A DNA stretch of 64,000 bases from NCBI RefSeq assembly GCF_023544445.1, contig NZ_JALPVJ010000031.1, positions 27,513-91,512 of the forward strand, read 5' to 3'. The stretch comes from Actinoplanes sp. M2I2 (GTDB lineage: Bacteria; Actinomycetota; Actinomycetes; Mycobacteriales; Micromonosporaceae). Positions 1 to 8,716 of the stretch are shown here, piece after piece (positions within the stretch are counted from its first letter, which is position 1; every line of letters begins with the position of its first letter). The position numbers and the translations under genes were made by a program. The notes beneath the pieces were generated by a model. That model was not told where the DNA came from. It made no database searches and worked only from the letters and a program-made list of their open reading frames with translations.

Positions 1-220
1 TCTTCGGGTACGCCCGGCCGCGGGCACCCACCTCCCCGACGCGGGTGGCGGCCTGTCTGCGGTAGACCTTCTGATGCTTGTCGCGGGCCCGGCGGATGCG
101 GGTGTGCACGTCGAGCAGCCCGTCCTCGTCCAGCCCGGCCAGGTTGTCCGGCTCGGACTCCCGGAACAGCAGCAGCTCGGTCTCGGTCAGCGAGTTGACC
201 ATGCCTTGCAGGTCGCTCAT
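1..220 (-). CDS. Hypothetical protein, N-terminal fragment running off the left edge
   Basis: Only the first 73 codons are in the window. The ATG follows AGGAGAGG at a normal distance, which fixes the start. The visible part begins MSDLQGMVNSLTETE, passes through an acidic stretch (ESEPDNLAGLDEDG) and then a basic helix-like segment rich in Arg and Lys. I recognise no domain and see no signal peptide or membrane segment. It lies 15 bases after the stop of the membrane hydrolase gene and on the same strand, so the two are probably co-transcribed. Confidence 0.75.
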   Translation of the reverse strand, partial: MSDLQGMVNSLTETELLLFRESEPDNLAGLDEDGLLDVHTRIRRARDKHQKVYRRQAATRVGEVGARGRAYPK

Positions 221-235
221 CGATCCTCTCCTGTC

Positions 236-1858
236 TCAGTCGGCTATCAGATCGGTCAGGGCGGCCGTACGTTCCGCGGTCCAGCCGGGCGGCGGCGCGA
301 TCTCGGCCCAGGCGGTGACCGGGGCGGCGCCGAAGTTGTGGCCGTGGCCGGGCGGCACGTCGTTCGAGACGGCCATGTCGGCGGAGACCTGCGCCCAGGT
401 GATCAGCGGGTACCAGCGCATGGCCGGCAGCACGTCGTGGCCGCGTCTCTCGGCGAGCCAGTCGGGGCGGCTCAGCGCGAGACCGGGCGACCACCAGGTG
501 ATCGGGTCCGAGGGGTATTGCAGGTAGACCACCCGCGGCCGGTCCCACGGGGTCGCCGGGCGGGCCAGGTCGGCGGCCGGGTCGGCGGCGAACCGGATCA
601 TCCGGCCCCGCTCGTAGTGCGGGAGCACCTCGGGCGTACCCGGGTCGCGGTCCTCGACGAACCGGCGCCACAGCTCGTTGCTGGAGGGTGGACCGACGAG
701 CAGCATCCCGTCGACCCGGTTGCGGATGTCGCCGTCGCCGCTGAACGCCGCCTCGGAGCCGAACGAGCCGAGGCTCTCGCCGAAGACGAGCAGTTTCGGG
801 CGCCGGTCGGCCGGCAGTCTCGACCACACCCCGTAGACCTCGTCGACCAGCGCCCGGCCGGCCGCCCGGGCCCGGTCCCGGTCGACCAGGAACGAGATGA
901 CGCTGGGCAGGTAGGAGTACTGCATCGAGACCAGAGCGGTGTCGCCGTTGTAGAGGTACTCCAGCGGGTCGACGCCCTGCGCGTTGACCCATCCGGTGCC
1001 GGTGGTGGTGATCAGGCACAGCACGGCCCGGGAGAATCCGCCCGTACGCTCCAGCTCGCGCACGGCCAGCTCGGCGCGTTCGATCGGCGTGCCGGCCGAG
1101 TCGAGGCCCGCGTACACCCGGATCGGTTCCGCGGGCGGACGACCCGAGAAGTCCCGCAGGTCGGCCGCGCTCGGTCCGCCGCCGATGAAGGTCCGCCCCT
1201 GGTTGCCGAGCGACGCCCAGCTCAACAGCGATCCGGGCCCACCCGAGCGGTACGCCGAGACCGGCGCGGCCACGTCCGGCTGCGTCTCGGAGTTGACCGC
1301 CGCGAACGTCCGGTCGGCCGCCCGGAAGAGCCCGCGGACGAGCAGGCCGTTGGCCACGACCACCAGCAGAACGGCCATCGCGGCCACGCCCAGCGCCCGG
1401 GCCGCCGGCGCCGCCACTCCCCGGCCGAGCAACCCGGTCAGCGCGTGGGTGCCCCGGCGGACGAGGCGCGCGAGCCCGATGACGACGACGAGCAGGACGG
1501 CGGCGGGCAGCAGGCTCAGCAGATAGACGGCGCGGGGCGGCGGTGACAGGCCGACCAGCCGGTGGATCTGCGCCTGCCAGCCCGAGCCCAGCCAGAGGAA
1601 CACCACGATCAGCACGGCGGCCGCCCCGGCCAGCACCCGCCAGGCCGTCCGGCTCGGGACCGGCAGCGCCGGCCGTCCCGAGATCCACCGGGCCAGCCAG
1701 CCACCGAGCACGCCGGCGCCGTAGCCGACCGCCGCGAGAAGACCACCGATCAGTCCCTGGAAGAGCCACCCACGAGGCAGCAGGGACGGGGTGAGCGAGG
1801 CGCAGAAGAACAGCAGGGCCCCGGCCAGCCCGAGGTAGGTGTAGCGAAGACGCGCCAC
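236..1858 (-). CDS. Membrane-anchored alpha/beta-hydrolase (Abhydrolase_9-type)
   Basis: The 540-residue protein has about five hydrophobic segments in its first 180 residues (near 9-28, 33-56, 76-92, 110-132 and 152-175), then a soluble hydrolase domain. The nucleophile elbow GESLGS is at 360-365, with Ser362 as probable nucleophile, and an HGHNF motif near residue 516 is a good candidate for the catalytic histidine. This layout, a membrane N-terminal domain plus a GESLG hydrolase domain, matches the actinobacterial/rhizobial Abhydrolase_9 family, whose substrates are largely unknown. The start is GTG after GGGAGAG. It probably acts on lipid or cell-envelope esters, but that is inference. 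Confidence 0.85.
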   Translation of the reverse strand: MARLRYTYLGLAGALLFFCASLTPSLLPRGWLFQGLIGGLLAAVGYGAGVLGGWLARWISGRPALPVPSRTAWRVLAGAAAVLIVVFLWLGSGWQAQIHRLVGLSPPPRAVYLLSLLPAAVLLVVVIGLARLVRRGTHALTGLLGRGVAAPAARALGVAAMAVLLVVVANGLLVRGLFRAADRTFAAVNSETQPDVAAPVSAYRSGGPGSLLSWASLGNQGRTFIGGGPSAADLRDFSGRPPAEPIRVYAGLDSAGTPIERAELAVRELERTGGFSRAVLCLITTTGTGWVNAQGVDPLEYLYNGDTALVSMQYSYLPSVISFLVDRDRARAAGRALVDEVYGVWSRLPADRRPKLLVFGESLGSFGSEAAFSGDGDIRNRVDGMLLVGPPSSNELWRRFVEDRDPGTPEVLPHYERGRMIRFAADPAADLARPATPWDRPRVVYLQYPSDPITWWSPGLALSRPDWLAERRGHDVLPAMRWYPLITWAQVSADMAVSNDVPPGHGHNFGAAPVTAWAEIAPPPGWTAERTAALTDLIAD

Positions 1859-1981
1859 AGCTCTCCCTTCCGGCCGGCGTAGGCCGGTCGTCTCGGAGCA
1901 TCCCCGCCCCCGGGCCCGGCCGCCTCACCCCTTCCGGGTGAGAGCCGGGCCGGTACGGGGTGGCGCCGGTAGGGTCGGGCG

Positions 1982-2233
1982 GTGTTTCCCAGTCCCCGGT
2001 GGCGGCAGCTGATCGACGAGGGCGACGCGGACAGCTGGGCGGCCCGGCAGGCGGTCGGCGAGCCGGTGACCGAGGCGCAGAATGCTCGGGACCAGCACGC
2101 CGCATACGCCCTGCATGTCGCGCGCAAGCGGCCCGACCTGGACGGGCCGTGGACCGGGACGCCCGAACCGCGCCTGGACACGTACCGGTCAGATCTTCAC
2201 CGTGTGATCGAGCTGACCGCCGGTGGGGTATAG
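1982..2233 (+). CDS. Small hypothetical protein
   Basis: This is an 83-residue hydrophilic reading frame with a GTG start and no clear ribosome binding site. It lies 34 bases before the next plus-strand gene. Codon positions look normal for this genome, and the frame is closed by TAG just before the next gene's leader. There is no recognisable domain. A shadow of non-coding DNA cannot be excluded, so confidence is modest. Confidence 0.4.
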   Translation: MFPSPRWRQLIDEGDADSWAARQAVGEPVTEAQNARDQHAAYALHVARKRPDLDGPWTGTPEPRLDTYRSDLHRVIELTAGGV

Positions 2234-2267
2234 GACTGCCAGACATTACCGATCGTGAGGATTCACC

Positions 2268-2771
2268 GTGAGTGACGAACCGCTGTACTCGATGCTCGGT
2301 TTCACCGATTCGGAGTGGGGGCTGCTCGTCGGCCTGCCGCAGTCGGTGCTCACCGCGGCCAGCGCGGCCTCGCCCGACAGCACGCGCAAGACCCGGGCCG
2401 AGACGGCCGCCGGCCTGGACGTCATCTCGGACGCGCGGGCGTCGGCCAGCCCCATGGTCGCGGCGGTCGCCGGGGCGATCCTGTCCCGCGCGGGCGACCC
2501 CGAGCTGGGTGAGGAGCCGCCGGTCATCGAGCCGAGCGACCCCATCGCGTACGTCGAGGACGTGCTCGGCCGGGCCGCCGAGGCCAATGCCCTGCTGGTC
2601 GCCAAGGCCGAGCAGGCCGACGCCGAGACCTACAAGCACTGGCTCGTCGAGATCGCCGAGAGTGTCGTCGGCGCGGCCTCCACGGGTGGCGTGCTGGGCC
2701 TCGGCGGCGAGACGGTCACCGACAGCGAGCGGGCGTTCCGCGACGACCTGGCCAAGGCCCTGGCCGACTGA
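2268..2771 (+). CDS. Conserved hypothetical protein, probably soluble
   Basis: The 167-residue acidic protein begins MSDEPLYSMLGFTDSEW and starts with GTG. It is mostly Ala-rich helix, with a Gly-rich segment near residues 138-147 (GGVLGLGGET). There is no signal peptide or membrane span. I do not recognise the family and assign no function. A strong GC hairpin follows 9 bases after the stop, which suggests the transcript ends there. Confidence 0.65.
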   Translation: MSDEPLYSMLGFTDSEWGLLVGLPQSVLTAASAASPDSTRKTRAETAAGLDVISDARASASPMVAAVAGAILSRAGDPELGEEPPVIEPSDPIAYVEDVLGRAAEANALLVAKAEQADAETYKHWLVEIAESVVGAASTGGVLGLGGETVTDSERAFRDDLAKALAD

Positions 2772-2780
2772 CGCGGGGAT

Positions 2781-2820
2781 GGAGCCGGCTCCAGCGGTAC
2801 CAACGCTTGGAGCCGGCTCT
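2781..2820 (+). terminator. Hairpin terminator after the 2268-2771 gene
   Basis: GGAGCCGGCTCCAGCG pairs with the segment ending in AGCCGGCTCT, giving a 16-bp stem with one bulged base and a 7-base loop (gtaccaa). Each arm contains the palindrome GAGCCGGCTC. There is no T-tract, as is usual in high-GC actinobacteria. Confidence 0.6.
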
Positions 2821-2865
2821 CGCCGCGCGGCGGTCGGCATGGGCCGGGTTGGCTACTGTTCGGGC

Positions 2866-3804
2866 ATGTATCGCTGGAACGAGCCGGGTTCGATACCGAC
2901 GGCCGACGCCTGGCGGGAATCTTTCATCGACCTGCACGGGGCGAGCCGGGTCACCCTGACGGATGCCGGCCCGTGGGCGGGGCGGCTGGAATGGCAGCGG
3001 TCACGGTCGTACGGCATCGCCCTGTGCGGCAACGTCCGCGAGGAGTTCGTACGGGAGCGGCGGCACATCCGGACGGACCCGCGCGGCGCTGTCGAGCTGC
3101 TGGTGCCGACGGCCGGGAGCGCCCAGGTGGAGCAGGCCGCGGCCGCGGGCGAGATCCGGCCGGGCACCCTCGCGCTGTGCGACGTGGACCGCCCGGTGAC
3201 CTTCGCCCACGGCGAGACGTTCCAGTCGGTCGCGCTGATCTTCCCCGGTGAGGCGATGCACCGGCGCAATCCCGCCGCGGCCCGCAATGCGCAGGTCTTC
3301 GACGGCACCGCGGGGCTCGGCCGGCTGATCCGGCAGACGGTGCTCACCCTCCAGCAGGAGCGGGAACACTTCTCCGAGGCGACCTTCGACATCGCCTGCG
3401 ACCAGTTGCTCGACCTGCTCTGCCTGGTCGCCGACGGCGCCGGCGACTCGGCGCCGACCGCCCAGCGACGAGAGGTCGAGGCGCAGGTGAGGCAGTACGT
3501 CCGCCGTCACGCGGCCGACCCCGGCCTCTCCATCACCGGCATCGCCCGGGTTCTGGGCTGGTCGGCCCGATACCTGCAGGATGTGTTGCAGGCCGTCGGC
3601 ACCACCTCCCGCGACCTGATCCGCTCGGAGCGGCTGCGGCTGGCCCGGACCCGACTGGCCAGTTCGACCTGGGACAACCGGTCGATCGCGCAGGTCGCGC
3701 ACGCGTCCGGGTTCGCCAGCCACGCCTCGTTCGCCACCGCCTACCGTCGCGAGTTCGGCGTCACACCCCGCGAGACCCGCGGCGACCGCCGCGGTGAGCC
3801 CTGA
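2866..3804 (+). CDS. AraC-family transcriptional regulator
   Basis: The 312-residue protein has an N-terminal cupin-like ligand/oligomerisation region (about 1-190) and a C-terminal AraC double helix-turn-helix (about 205-305). The second helix-turn-helix shows the typical pattern IAQVAHASGFASHASFATAYRR. The ATG at 2866 was chosen because it begins MYRWNEPGS, the usual compact start, and the sequence upstream belongs to the preceding terminator. It converges on the SDR gene with only 8 bases between the stops. Its target is unknown; the nearby SDR and monooxygenase genes are candidates. Confidence 0.85.
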   Translation: MYRWNEPGSIPTADAWRESFIDLHGASRVTLTDAGPWAGRLEWQRSRSYGIALCGNVREEFVRERRHIRTDPRGAVELLVPTAGSAQVEQAAAAGEIRPGTLALCDVDRPVTFAHGETFQSVALIFPGEAMHRRNPAAARNAQVFDGTAGLGRLIRQTVLTLQQEREHFSEATFDIACDQLLDLLCLVADGAGDSAPTAQRREVEAQVRQYVRRHAADPGLSITGIARVLGWSARYLQDVLQAVGTTSRDLIRSERLRLARTRLASSTWDNRSIAQVAHASGFASHASFATAYRREFGVTPRETRGDRRGEP

Positions 3805-3812
3805 GCCGGACC

Positions 3813-4556
3813 TCAGGCGAGGGCGCCACCGTCGACCCGAACGATGCTGCCGGTGATGTAGCCGGCATCCGGCCCGACCAGGAACGCCACCACACCGGCG
3901 ACCTCGTCGGCCCGGGCGTAGCGGTGCATCGGGATGACCGCCTGAAGCATGAACTGGCCGCCCTCGGAATCCTTCGGCATGGCCATGTCGGTGTCGATGA
4001 TGCCGCACTCGATGACGTTCACGTTGATCCCGCGCGCGGCGTAATCCTGGGCCCACCCGCGGGTGTACGCCGTGACCGCAGCCTTGGTCGCCGCGTAGTC
4101 GGACATGCCGGCTGCGAAGGTCTTGCTGGCAACACCGGACGACAGGTTCACGATCCGGCCGCCCTCGCGCATGTGCCGCACGGCCCGGTAGGTCGTGTCG
4201 GCGACACCGGTCAGGTTGATCGCGACCTGCTCATCGCGGACGGCGTCGGTGTTCTCCCCGGGCCGGAAGACGCCGGCGCTGTTGACCAGGATGTCGATCC
4301 GGCCGAACTGCTCAGCGACCGCGTCCACCATGGCCGTCACCTGGGCCCGGTCGGACTGGTCGGCCTGAATGCCCTCGGCGCGCACGCCCTGAGACCGCAG
4401 TTCCTCGACCACCGTCTTGGCCTTCTCCGCCTGTGCGGCGTAGGTGATGACCACGTCCGCGCCCAGCGCAGCCAGCCGCCGGGCCGTCGCCGCGCCGATC
4501 CCCCGGCTGCCCCCGGTCACCAGCGCCACCTTGCCCGACAGAATCTTCTCGCTCAC
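3813..4556 (-). CDS. Short-chain dehydrogenase/reductase (classical SDR)
   Basis: This 247-residue classical SDR has the cofactor motif TGGSRGIG at 14-21, the NSAG motif at 92-95, catalytic Ser139/Ser140 and the YxxxK pair Tyr154/Lys158. The C-terminal GYITGSIVRVDGG signature is intact. It resembles FabG-like and 3-oxoacyl reductase-like enzymes and should reduce or oxidise a hydroxyl/keto group with NAD(P)H. GTG was chosen as start because AAGGAG lies about 8 bases upstream. The FAD monooxygenase gene lies upstream on the same strand, but a 215-base gap separates them, so co-transcription is uncertain. Confidence 0.9.
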   Translation of the reverse strand: MSEKILSGKVALVTGGSRGIGAATARRLAALGADVVITYAAQAEKAKTVVEELRSQGVRAEGIQADQSDRAQVTAMVDAVAEQFGRIDILVNSAGVFRPGENTDAVRDEQVAINLTGVADTTYRAVRHMREGGRIVNLSSGVASKTFAAGMSDYAATKAAVTAYTRGWAQDYAARGINVNVIECGIIDTDMAMPKDSEGGQFMLQAVIPMHRYARADEVAGVVAFLVGPDAGYITGSIVRVDGGALA

Positions 4557-4724
4557 GAGCCACTCACTCCTTGTGAAATCCGCGCCTACCCCGTGCCCGG
4601 TCCACTCTCCCGGCCGGGGCGCGCGCGGTCTTTCGCTGCGGCGCACAGCGCTTGCGCCGGGGCGCAGAGAAACCAGCGGCTGGGTCAGGTGGCGACCACA
4701 CTGGACGAAGACAGGGCCGGCGTC

Positions 4725-4769
4725 GGCCGACGCGGAGCCGGCCGACGCGGAGCCGGCCGACGCCGGGCC
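4725..4769. repeat. 15-bp tandem repeat, three copies, just after a stop codon
   Basis: The unit ggccgacgcggagcc occurs twice exactly and a third time with two changes. The array begins two bases past the stop of the FAD monooxygenase gene. Read through in that gene's frame it would encode an Ala-Gly-Ser pentapeptide repeat. It is one of several short arrays in this window that sit at gene 3' ends. Confidence 0.8.
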
Positions 4770-4771
4770 GG

Positions 4772-5881
4772 TCAGGTGGGCGGGCGCCAGGTGAGCACCG
4801 GGTCCATCTGGCGGAGGACCAGGCTGGGCCCGAGCTTTCCGGCGAGCGCCATCCCCGCGTTCCGCAGCGCGGCGGCCGGGCCGTGCAGCCCGGCCAGGTG
4901 GGCGATCCGGCGTGAGGCGGCGGCCACCGCCGAGGTTCGCGGGACGCGCTCGGCCGAATAGCGATCGAGCGAGCCGGCGTGGGTGGCCAGCACCACCGCG
5001 TCCTCGAGAGCCTGGCATGCGCCCTGGCCCAGATTGGGTGTCATGGCGTGGGCCGCGTCGCCGAGCAGGGCGACCCGTCCCCGGTGGAAGGTCGGCGGCG
5101 TGGGATCGAGGCAGCGGATGTCGGTGCGGATCACGTCGCCGGCCGCCTCGATCAGCGCCGGGATGGGCGCGTGCCAGCCGGCGAAGTGCCGCGCCAGCTC
5201 GGCCCGCTCGTCGGCCGCGGTCTGCTGGGGTGGGGCCGGCGCGGTGGCATAGCAGTAGACGCGTCCGTCGCCGAGGGCCACGACGCCGAACACCTTGCCG
5301 TCGCCCCACGTCTCGCTCAGCTTCAGCTCCCCGGCCGGCCGGCCGACGATGAGACGCCAGCTCGTCACGCCGGCGTAGACCGGGGGCGCCACCTGAGGGA
5401 AGAGCTTCTGCCGGACGGCCGACCGCAGCCCGTCGGCCGCGACCACCAGCCCGGCGGTGAGCGTGCCGTCAGCGGTGACCACCGTGCCGTCGGCCGACAC
5501 GTCCGAGACCGCCCGGCCCAGGCGCAGCGTGCCCGGGGCCAGCGCGTCGGCGAGCACCCGGACGAGCGCGGGCCGGTGCACCACGATCGTCGGCTCACCG
5601 AACCGCCGTTCGGCGGCGGCCGCGTCGGTGCGCGCGATCCACCGGCCGTCGGGACGCCGCACGCCGGCCGTGCCCTGCAGCGCCGCGAGCGAGCGAACCG
5701 GCCCGCCCACGCCCAGGTGGTCGAGGGCGCGCAGGGCGTTGGGGGCCACGGCCAGGCCCGCCCCCACGTCCTCCAGCGCCGCCGCCCGCTCGAGGACGGT
5801 GACCGACCAGCCGCGTCGTTGCAGCGCCAGGGCCGCCGCCAGCCCTCCGATGCCCGCGCCCACCACCACCGCGTCCGCCAT
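4772..5881 (-). CDS. FAD-dependent monooxygenase (PHBH-like)
   Basis: The 369-residue flavoprotein begins MADAVVVGAGIGG, the Rossmann dinucleotide motif at residues 8-13. It carries the second FAD motif GDAAHAMTPNLGQGACQALED in the C-terminal half, diagnostic for group A flavin monooxygenases that hydroxylate or epoxidise aromatic substrates using NAD(P)H and oxygen. The ATG gives a start directly before the motif; longer in-frame versions add only unlikely Arg-rich sequence. It lies between an SDR and a P450 gene on the same strand, which fits a small oxidative pathway, but no biosynthetic core enzyme is nearby. Confidence 0.88.
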   Translation of the reverse strand: MADAVVVGAGIGGLAAALALQRRGWSVTVLERAAALEDVGAGLAVAPNALRALDHLGVGGPVRSLAALQGTAGVRRPDGRWIARTDAAAAERRFGEPTIVVHRPALVRVLADALAPGTLRLGRAVSDVSADGTVVTADGTLTAGLVVAADGLRSAVRQKLFPQVAPPVYAGVTSWRLIVGRPAGELKLSETWGDGKVFGVVALGDGRVYCYATAPAPPQQTAADERAELARHFAGWHAPIPALIEAAGDVIRTDIRCLDPTPPTFHRGRVALLGDAAHAMTPNLGQGACQALEDAVVLATHAGSLDRYSAERVPRTSAVAAASRRIAHLAGLHGPAAALRNAGMALAGKLGPSLVLRQMDPVLTWRPPT

Positions 5882-5962
5882 GTCCCGATCCTTGCACCTC
5901 GGCACGGCCCGGTCGGCCCCTGTGGACAACCGGCCCGGCACCCGTCGGACCGGAGCGGGACG

Positions 5963-7288
5963 TCAGGGCGCCCGGACCCCGGCCACCCTCACCCGGAAGG
6001 ACCACGCCGGGCCGGGCGTCGGCGTCACCTTGCGGGCCAGCTCGTAGTCCGGCGGGTCGAGGCGCAGGTCGAGGCGGTGGAACAGGCGGGCCATCGTGAC
6101 CATCATCTGCACGTCGGCCAGGGTCTTGCCGAGGCACACGTGCTGTCCCCGCCCGTACGGTGAATAGGCCCCGGCCCCCAGGTGCTCCGCGCGCGGCTTC
6201 TCGTAACGGTCGATGTCGAAGCGCATCGGGTCGGGGAAGTGCTCCTCGAGGAAATGCGGCACGGTCGTGCCGACGTAGAGGCTCTCGCCGGCCGCTATCC
6301 GGTGGCCCTGGAACTCGAAGTCACGGGTCGCGGTGCGCATCTGCACCACCGCGATCGGATAGAGCCGCATCGTCTCCATCAGGGCGCCGCGGATCGACGG
6401 GATGCCGCGCAGATCCTTCTCGGTGAGTGTCCCGCGGGCAAAGAGCTCGTCGGCCTCGGCCCGCACCCGCGCGAGCACGTCGGGGTGTTTGAGGACGGCA
6501 TAGACGAACGCGGAGATGGTGTTGGCGACGGTGTCGAGGCCGGCGACGTACGGGCCGGTGACGCTGATCATCAGGTCCGAGGCGGGCATCGCGTCCGGTC
6601 GTTCCCGGTGGGCCCGCAGCAGGTCGTCGATGAGCACCGCGGGCTTGCCGCCGGACCGGCTCCTCTCCTCGATCATCTTGGTGGCGAGCTCGGCCACCCG
6701 GGCCTTGGCCCGCCGGTAGCGCGGGTCGCGCAGCAGGATCCGCGGCCGTTGCCGGGTGACCAGCACGTTGAGGATGTACTGGGTGGCCAGCCGGATGTCG
6801 GCGACGTACTCGGGCCGGGAGGCGCCGGTGAGCAGCTCGCCGAGCTGATCGGTGACCAGTTCCTGCATCGAGCGCAGCACGGGCACCGTGGTGCCGGGCC
6901 GCCAGGCGCGGTCGAGGTTGCGGTCGGTGATCGCCACGACCTCGTCGAGCCGGTCGGCGATGGCCTCGCGGGAGTAGCCGCGCCGCATGATGTCGCGCAG
7001 CTCCTTGTGAGCGGGGCCGTCCTCGCCGGGCAGGGTGCGGGTGGCGCCGTACTCGTCGACCAGCCCCCGCCAGAACTCCTTGGACCGCAGGCACTCGCGG
7101 CCCTCGCGGGTGCCCAGGAACTCGGCCGCCACGGGCCCGGCGATCACCGGATGCTCGCGGCCCATCACCCGGACGCGGAAGACCGGCCCGTGCTCGCGAT
7201 AGCAGTCGACGAAGAACCGCGCGGGGTCCTTGGCCATCGCCACCGCGTTCCCGACCACCGGAAGCCCCCGCACAACTGGAGTCGTCAC
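5963..7288 (-). CDS. Cytochrome P450
   Basis: The 441-residue P450 has all landmark motifs: I-helix AGLDT at 249-253, ExxR with Glu305 and Arg308, and the heme loop PYGRGQHVCLG with the cysteine ligand at 385. Family knowledge says it is a soluble heme monooxygenase that needs a ferredoxin/ferredoxin reductase; none is encoded nearby. The GTG start (VTTPVVRGLP) puts the proline-rich start of the P450 fold at the N-terminus. It is divergent from an AraC gene 68 bases away, a common arrangement for regulator and target. The substrate cannot be read from the sequence. Confidence 0.9.
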   Translation of the reverse strand: MTTPVVRGLPVVGNAVAMAKDPARFFVDCYREHGPVFRVRVMGREHPVIAGPVAAEFLGTREGRECLRSKEFWRGLVDEYGATRTLPGEDGPAHKELRDIMRRGYSREAIADRLDEVVAITDRNLDRAWRPGTTVPVLRSMQELVTDQLGELLTGASRPEYVADIRLATQYILNVLVTRQRPRILLRDPRYRRAKARVAELATKMIEERSRSGGKPAVLIDDLLRAHRERPDAMPASDLMISVTGPYVAGLDTVANTISAFVYAVLKHPDVLARVRAEADELFARGTLTEKDLRGIPSIRGALMETMRLYPIAVVQMRTATRDFEFQGHRIAAGESLYVGTTVPHFLEEHFPDPMRFDIDRYEKPRAEHLGAGAYSPYGRGQHVCLGKTLADVQMMVTMARLFHRLDLRLDPPDYELARKVTPTPGPAWSFRVRVAGVRAP

Positions 7289-7356
7289 GTCACGGATCGT
7301 ATCGACGCCGGGCAGATCGAATCGACGGCCCGGGCATGCCAACGTAGGGTCGCAGG

Positions 7357-8190
7357 ATGGTCGTCGACGAGTATGTGCAGGTCCGGCCGGGGGCCGGGCT
7401 GGCTCCGTTCGTCGCGGTCTATTCGGGTTACCGGCAGCGCGGCGTCGCGCCGATGCGGCACCTCGGGCTGCCGTCGCCCTATCTGACGATGATCCTGACC
7501 CTGGACGAGCCGCTCGTGATGGCCGCCCATCCCGATCCGCGGCAGCGGCCCGGCAGCTACGACGCGCTGGTCGGCGGTCTGCACCTGGCGCCCGCGGTGA
7601 TCATCCACGACGGGCGGCAGTCGGGTGTCCAGGTGGCTCTGCGCCCGCTGGGCTGCCGGGCCCTGCTCGGCGTGCCGGCCGCCGAGCTGGCCGGCCTGGA
7701 CGTGGACGCGGCCGCGCTGTTCGGCGAAGCCGCCGTGGCCGAGATCCGGGAACAGCTGTGCGCCGCCCCGGACTGGCCGAGCCGTTTCGCCCTGCTCGAC
7801 GACACGCTGCGGGCCAGGCTCACCGATCGTCGCGTCCGGCCCGAGATCGCGTACGCCTACCACCGCGTCACCGGGGGCGCCTCGATCAGGAGCGTGGCGG
7901 CCGAGGTGGGCTGGAGCGGCCGTCACCTGACCGGCCAGTTCCGCGCCGAGGTCGGGCTCCGGCCCAAGGAGGCCGCCCGGGTGGCCCGTTTCGACCGGGC
8001 CCGCCGCGCGCTGCGACCCGACCGGCCGATCGCCGCGGTGGCCGCCGCGCACGGCTTCGCCGACCAGTCCCACCTGGTGCGCGAGTTCCGGGCGCTGGCC
8101 GGCTGCACCCCGTCCGAGTGGCTGGCCGACGAGTTCGCTTTCGTCCAAGCGCTGGGCCTGCCGGTCACCGCAGAATCGAGCCATGACTGA
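7357..8190 (+). CDS. AraC-family transcriptional regulator, candidate regulator of the P450
   Basis: The 277-residue protein has an N-terminal effector-like domain (about 1-160, with the pattern GVQVALRPLGCRALLGVP typical of DUF6597-like AraC proteins) and a C-terminal AraC DNA-binding domain (about 170-265) with both helix-turn-helices. It is divergent from the P450 gene and overlaps the following VOC gene by 8 bases, so the VOC gene is translationally coupled to it. Regulation of the P450 is inferred from position only. Confidence 0.85.
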   Translation: MVVDEYVQVRPGAGLAPFVAVYSGYRQRGVAPMRHLGLPSPYLTMILTLDEPLVMAAHPDPRQRPGSYDALVGGLHLAPAVIIHDGRQSGVQVALRPLGCRALLGVPAAELAGLDVDAAALFGEAAVAEIREQLCAAPDWPSRFALLDDTLRARLTDRRVRPEIAYAYHRVTGGASIRSVAAEVGWSGRHLTGQFRAEVGLRPKEAARVARFDRARRALRPDRPIAAVAAAHGFADQSHLVREFRALAGCTPSEWLADEFAFVQALGLPVTAESSHD

Positions 8191-8593
8191 TGCGAGGACA
8201 CCGCCACCACAGGTGTGGCCGACCCTGCGGGCCACCGACGCCCGCGCGCTGATCCGGTTCCTGGTCGACGCGTTCGGCTTCGAGGAGGTGGTCGTCCACG
8301 GCGACGGCGACCGGGTCGAGCACGCCCAGCTGGCCTGGCCGCTGGGCGGCGGCATCATGCTCGGCTCGGATCGCGGCGATGGCGACGACGCGTGGCCGCT
8401 CAGGCCGGGGACCTTCGGCTGCTATGTGGTCGCCGACGACATCGACGCGCTGCACGAGCGCGCGGCCAAGGCCGGCGCGGAGATCCTGGAGGGGCCGTCC
8501 GACACCGATTACGGCTCGCGCGATTTCCGGGCCCGCGACCCCGAGGGCAATCTCTGGTCGTTCGGCACCTACCGCGGCGAGCCCGTGGGCTGA
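8183..8593 (+). CDS. VOC-superfamily (glyoxalase/bleomycin-resistance-like) protein
   Basis: The 136-residue protein is a single VOC domain: it opens with WPTLRATDARALIRFLVDAFGF, has the beta-alpha-beta repeats, and ends FRARDPEGNLWSFGTY, the usual C-terminal metal-ligand strand containing Glu. Family members bind a metal and a small ligand; the role here is unknown. Translation is coupled to the AraC gene by an 8-base overlap. The last seven codons (TYRGEPVG and the stop) form the first unit of a tandem repeat that continues past the stop. Confidence 0.85.
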   Translation: MTDARTPPPQVWPTLRATDARALIRFLVDAFGFEEVVVHGDGDRVEHAQLAWPLGGGIMLGSDRGDGDDAWPLRPGTFGCYVVADDIDALHERAAKAGAEILEGPSDTDYGSRDFRARDPEGNLWSFGTYRGEPVG

Positions 8594-8706
8594 CCGGCCA
8601 CTCCGCCCTACCGCCGCGAGCCGTGGGCCGACCGGCCGCTCCGCCCTACCGCCGCGAGCCCGTGGGGCGACCGGCCACTCCGCCCTACCGCGGCGAGCCC
8701 GTGGGC
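8570..8706. repeat. 39-bp tandem repeat starting in the 3' end of the VOC gene
   Basis: There are three full units (8570-8608, 8609-8646, 8647-8685) and a 21-base partial unit (8686-8706). Units are 39, 38 and 39 bases; the second has lost one base. Each unit starts taccgcsgcgagcc and ends ctccgccc. The first unit contains the gene's TGA stop; the same position reads CGA in units two and three. The array ends just before the stop of the convergent response-regulator gene. Confidence 0.9.
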
Positions 8707-8716
8707 CGGGGGTGTC

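Noticed and set aside
74..1546. A 490-codon plus-strand frame over the membrane hydrolase
   Set aside because: It is an antisense shadow; the minus strand has a family match with the GESLGS nucleophile motif and a good start.
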